From NCBI GenBank assembly GCA_903867185.1, contig CAIPQK010000130.1:1-38466 (forward strand): DNA of 38,466 bases, written 5' to 3'. Each line of letters opens with the position of its first letter. Position 1 is the stretch's first letter. Source of the DNA: an uncultured Candidatus Nemicrothrix sp. (lineage in GTDB: Bacteria; Actinomycetota; Acidimicrobiia; Acidimicrobiales; Acidimicrobilacustridaceae). A program made the translations under genes and the position numbers. The notes beneath the pieces were generated by a model, which was not told the DNA's origin, did no database searches, and saw only the letters and a program-made list of their open reading frames with translations. This document shows, in pieces, positions 36,313 to 38,466 of this stretch.

Positions 36313-36755
36313 AGCTCCTGCTCCGTTCCGACGTCAATGGTGTTGGCAAGAAGGGTGATGTGGTTGAGGTGGCCGATGGTTTCGGTCGCAACTACCTCCT
36401 TCCCAAGGGATTCGCCGTTCTCGCCACTGGCGGGGTCGAGGCCCAGGCCGCATCGATGCGCCGTTCACGTGATCAGCGTGACGCCGCCGATCGTTCCGCA
36501 GCTTCAGATATCGCTGCCAAGCTCGTGCCCGCGGTGATTGCCGTGTCGGCTCGTGCCAAGGCCGAAGGCGATCTCTTCGGCTCGGTCAGCGTCAATGAAG
36601 TAGTTGCCGCGGTTGCAGCGCAAACCGGCATCGAACTCGATCGTCACTCGATTCACATCGACGAAGCGATCAAGACGGTTGGCACGCACTCCGTGTCCGC
36701 CCGTCTGCACCCCGAGGTGCAGTTCCAGATCACTGTTGAGGTTTCGCCGGCCTGA
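36309..36755 (+). CDS. rplI: 50S ribosomal protein L9
   Basis: The 148-residue protein has the L9 N-terminal domain ([34 protein letters not shown]), the central helix and a C-terminal domain with [16 protein letters not shown] and [20 protein letters not shown] lies nine bases before the ATG, which overlaps the rpsR stop. A strong terminator lies 25 bases after the stop, so L9 ends the rpsF operon and dnaB has its own promoter. Confidence 0.97.
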   Translation: MKLLLRSDVNGVGKKGDVVEVADGFGRNYLLPKGFAVLATGGVEAQAASMRRSRDQRDAADRSAASDIAAKLVPAVIAVSARAKAEGDLFGSVSVNEVVAAVAAQTGIELDRHSIHIDEAIKTVGTHSVSARLHPEVQFQITVEVSPA

Positions 36756-36780
36756 GCCAGCGAGGTCAACGAGTACGAGA

Positions 36781-36816
36781 CCGAAGGGCCGGTTCGCCGG
36801 CCCTTCGGTGCGTTTT
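36781..36816 (+). terminator. Rho-independent terminator after rplI (UUCG tetraloop)
   Basis: Perfect 12-base arms CCGAAGGGCCGG (36781-36792) and CCGGCCCTTCGG (36797-36808) enclose the loop TTCG and are followed by TGCGTTTT. The UUCG loop makes the hairpin very stable. Confidence 0.92.
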
Positions 36817-37056
36817 CCCAGCGTGTGACGTTGGGCGTAATGACTCAGTCAAGGATTCGTTGTCCACACTGTGGGACCTCTAGTGCTGTCACAGGTCATT
36901 CCTAGAGTGATCCCATGGTACGTAAGGGTTTCGACAGGTTCAGTACTCCACAGGATGCAAAGGTTGTCCACACTCCGTCCACAGGGTCGTCCCCCGAAAA
37001 AACCGGGGTTGTCCCTCTACCGATCCCCAGCCAATCCGGGAGAGGCTTAGGGCCTC
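36817..37056 (+). promoter_or_regulatory. dnaB upstream region with a cluster of DnaA boxes
   Basis: This 240-base gap before dnaB has two perfect TTGTCCACA boxes in the same orientation (36860-36868 and 36964-36972). Weaker sites are TACTCCACA (36944-36952) and CCGTCCACA (36975-36983). No gene is visible. A small inverted repeat GAGGC/GCCTC lies directly before the dnaB ATG. The cluster suggests DnaA control of dnaB, or a DnaA-binding locus. Confidence 0.6.
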
Positions 37057-38424
37057 ATGAGTGAGTACGACGAACCTCGATCCGCCAACCGCCCTGCTGG
37101 GTCCGGTCGGGTCCCACCCCACAATCTCCAAGCCGAGGAGTCACTTCTTGGCGCCATGCTTCTTTCCAAAGAAGCGGTCTCTATCGCGTCCGAGGTGCTG
37201 ACGGCGGACAACTTCTATAAGCCAGCGCACGCGCACATCTTCGATGCCATCACCTCTTTGTCGGCCAGCGGTGAACCAGCCGACCCCGTCACCGTTGCCG
37301 AAGAACTCAGTCGTGCCGGTTTGCTCGAGGCCATCGGTGGTCCTGCCACGCTCGTCAACCTTCAAGCGGCAACGCCGGCGGTATCGAGTGCGTCGCGCTA
37401 TGCCCGCATCATTGAAGAGCATGCACTGTTGCGTCGTCTTATTGGTGTCGCCAGTGAAATTGCCGAGATGTCCTATGGCCTGCCCGAAGACGTCACGAAG
37501 ACTGTCGACCAGGCCGAAACCATGGTGTTCGAAGTTGCGCAACGTCGCGCCACCGACACGCTGGCGTCATTGTCCGATCTGCTGGGCACCAACCTCGATC
37601 ATCTCGAAGATGTCGTAAGCCGAGGCGAGACCATCACTGGTATGCCTACTGGTTTCCTCGATCTCGACGACCTGCTTTCTGGCCTGCAACCAAACGCGCT
37701 CTATGTCGTGGGTGCGCGCCCATCAATGGGAAAGACCGCGCTCGCGCTTGGCATGGCGTGCAACGCCGCAATCGAGTCGCATCGTCCGGTGTTGTTGTTC
37801 TCGCTCGAAATGGGCCAGCTCGAACTCACACAACGTTTGTTATGTGCCGAAGCCCGCGTCGATTCGCGCAAAGTGCGCACCGGCCAACTCACTGAATCCG
37901 ATTGGGGCAAAATCGCGCACGCCACAGGGCGCCTTGCCGATGCACCGATCTGGATCGACGACAACCCCAACGTCACCATCATGGAAATCCGCGCCAAGGC
38001 GCGGCGTTTGCGCAGTCGTCTCGGCGATCTTGGCCTGATCGTGGTCGACTATTTGCAGCTCATGAGTGGTCGCTCGAATGCGGAAAACCGGCAGGTCGAA
38101 ATTTCCGAAATTTCCCGAGGTCTCAAAATTCTTGCTCGTGAACTCGAATGCCCGGTGGTGGCGCTTTCGCAGCTTTCACGACAACTCGAAATGCGTGCCG
38201 ACAAGCGACCAATGCTCGCCGATCTTCGTGAATCGGGCGCAATCGAACAGGACGCCGACGTCGTCATGTTCATTTACCGAGACGACGTCTACAACCTCGA
38301 CTCACCCGATCGCGGCACCGCCGAGATTCTCATCAGCAAGCACCGAAACGGGCCCACCGGCATGGTGCGCCTTGCGTTCCTCGATCACTACACAAAGTTT
38401 GCCAACATGGCGCGAGGAACCTGA
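37057..38424 (+). CDS. dnaB: Replicative DNA helicase DnaB
   Basis: The 455-residue protein is full length with no intein. The N-terminal domain starts at PHNLQAEESLLGAML. The RecA-like motor has Walker A GARPSMGKTALALGM (about residue 220), LFSLEMGQLELTQRLL, Walker B LGLIVVDYLQLMSG, SQLSRQLEMRADKRPMLADL and ISKHRNGPTG near the end. It unwinds DNA at the fork as a hexamer; DciA, encoded at 10984-11319, is the likely loader. No clear Shine-Dalgarno sequence precedes the ATG. The 42 bases after the stop hold nothing recognisable. Confidence 0.97.
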   Translation: MSEYDEPRSANRPAGSGRVPPHNLQAEESLLGAMLLSKEAVSIASEVLTADNFYKPAHAHIFDAITSLSASGEPADPVTVAEELSRAGLLEAIGGPATLVNLQAATPAVSSASRYARIIEEHALLRRLIGVASEIAEMSYGLPEDVTKTVDQAETMVFEVAQRRATDTLASLSDLLGTNLDHLEDVVSRGETITGMPTGFLDLDDLLSGLQPNALYVVGARPSMGKTALALGMACNAAIESHRPVLLFSLEMGQLELTQRLLCAEARVDSRKVRTGQLTESDWGKIAHATGRLADAPIWIDDNPNVTIMEIRAKARRLRSRLGDLGLIVVDYLQLMSGRSNAENRQVEISEISRGLKILARELECPVVALSQLSRQLEMRADKRPMLADLRESGAIEQDADVVMFIYRDDVYNLDSPDRGTAEILISKHRNGPTGMVRLAFLDHYTKFANMARGT

Positions 38425-38466
38425 GTCATCCACGGCACGGTCGTCACTTTGACTGCGTGATCAAGC

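Overview
The window is the replication-origin region of a moderately GC-rich actinobacterial chromosome. Markers are dnaA-dnaN-recF-dciA-gyrB-gyrA, DUF3566 beside tRNA-Ile, rpmH-rnpA-yidD-yidC-jag-rsmG-parA-parB, a DUF6049 protein, DUF5318, and rpsF-ssb-rpsR-rplI-dnaB. From memory, the order from gyrA to dnaB follows that of Streptomyces closely. The divergence of the proteins, the absence of sigM and a full-length MviN, and frequent alternative start codons suggest a deep-branching lineage such as Acidimicrobiia. That assignment is inference; no rRNA gene is present to fix it.

Layout. Bases 1-3083 (+) hold a copper-handling cluster: the 3' part of a CopC-CopD fusion, a YcnI/DUF1775 protein and a membrane protein with a WHDHRAH motif. 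A FliA/WhiG-type sigma factor (3032-3823, -) overlaps the last of these tail to tail. A saccharopine-dehydrogenase-like oxidoreductase, tRNA-Ile(GAT), DUF3566, a small Tad-domain protein, gyrA, gyrB, dciA, recF, dnaN and dnaA follow, all on the minus strand. The dnaN-dnaA gap (13548-13866) is the probable oriC, with DnaA boxes, a GC clamp, a DnaA-trio-like triplet run and an AT-rich stretch in the expected order.

From 15610 to 21178 the plus strand carries rpmH to parB, with two perfect parS sites just upstream of parA. Genes on both sides of the origin therefore point away from it. From 21356 to 28479 the minus strand carries trxA, trxB, a small membrane protein, a Ser/Thr kinase with an extracytoplasmic MviN-type tail, degV, a DUF6049 envelope protein and a GNAT acetyltransferase. 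The plus strand then has the CCA-adding enzyme, DUF5318, a class A penicillin-binding protein, panB, a DUF192 lipoprotein and the rpsF-ssb-rpsR-rplI operon followed by dnaB. One methyltransferase sits on the opposite strand.

The genes cover replication initiation and supercoiling (dnaA, dciA, dnaB, dnaN, recF, gyrAB, ssb), segregation (parABS), RNA processing and translation (rnpA, rsmG, cca, tRNA-Ile, L34, S6, S18, L9), membrane insertion (yidC, yidD, jag), redox (trxAB) and envelope growth (PBP, kinase, DUF6049). The most interesting points are: an apparently active kinase plus MviN-type tail with no MurJ flippase attached or nearby; an rnpA with no usable ATG/GTG/TTG at its conserved start; a DnaA-trio-type unwinding element; a DnaA-box cluster in front of dnaB; an S18 with a long repeat-bearing tail; and repeated leaderless start architecture.
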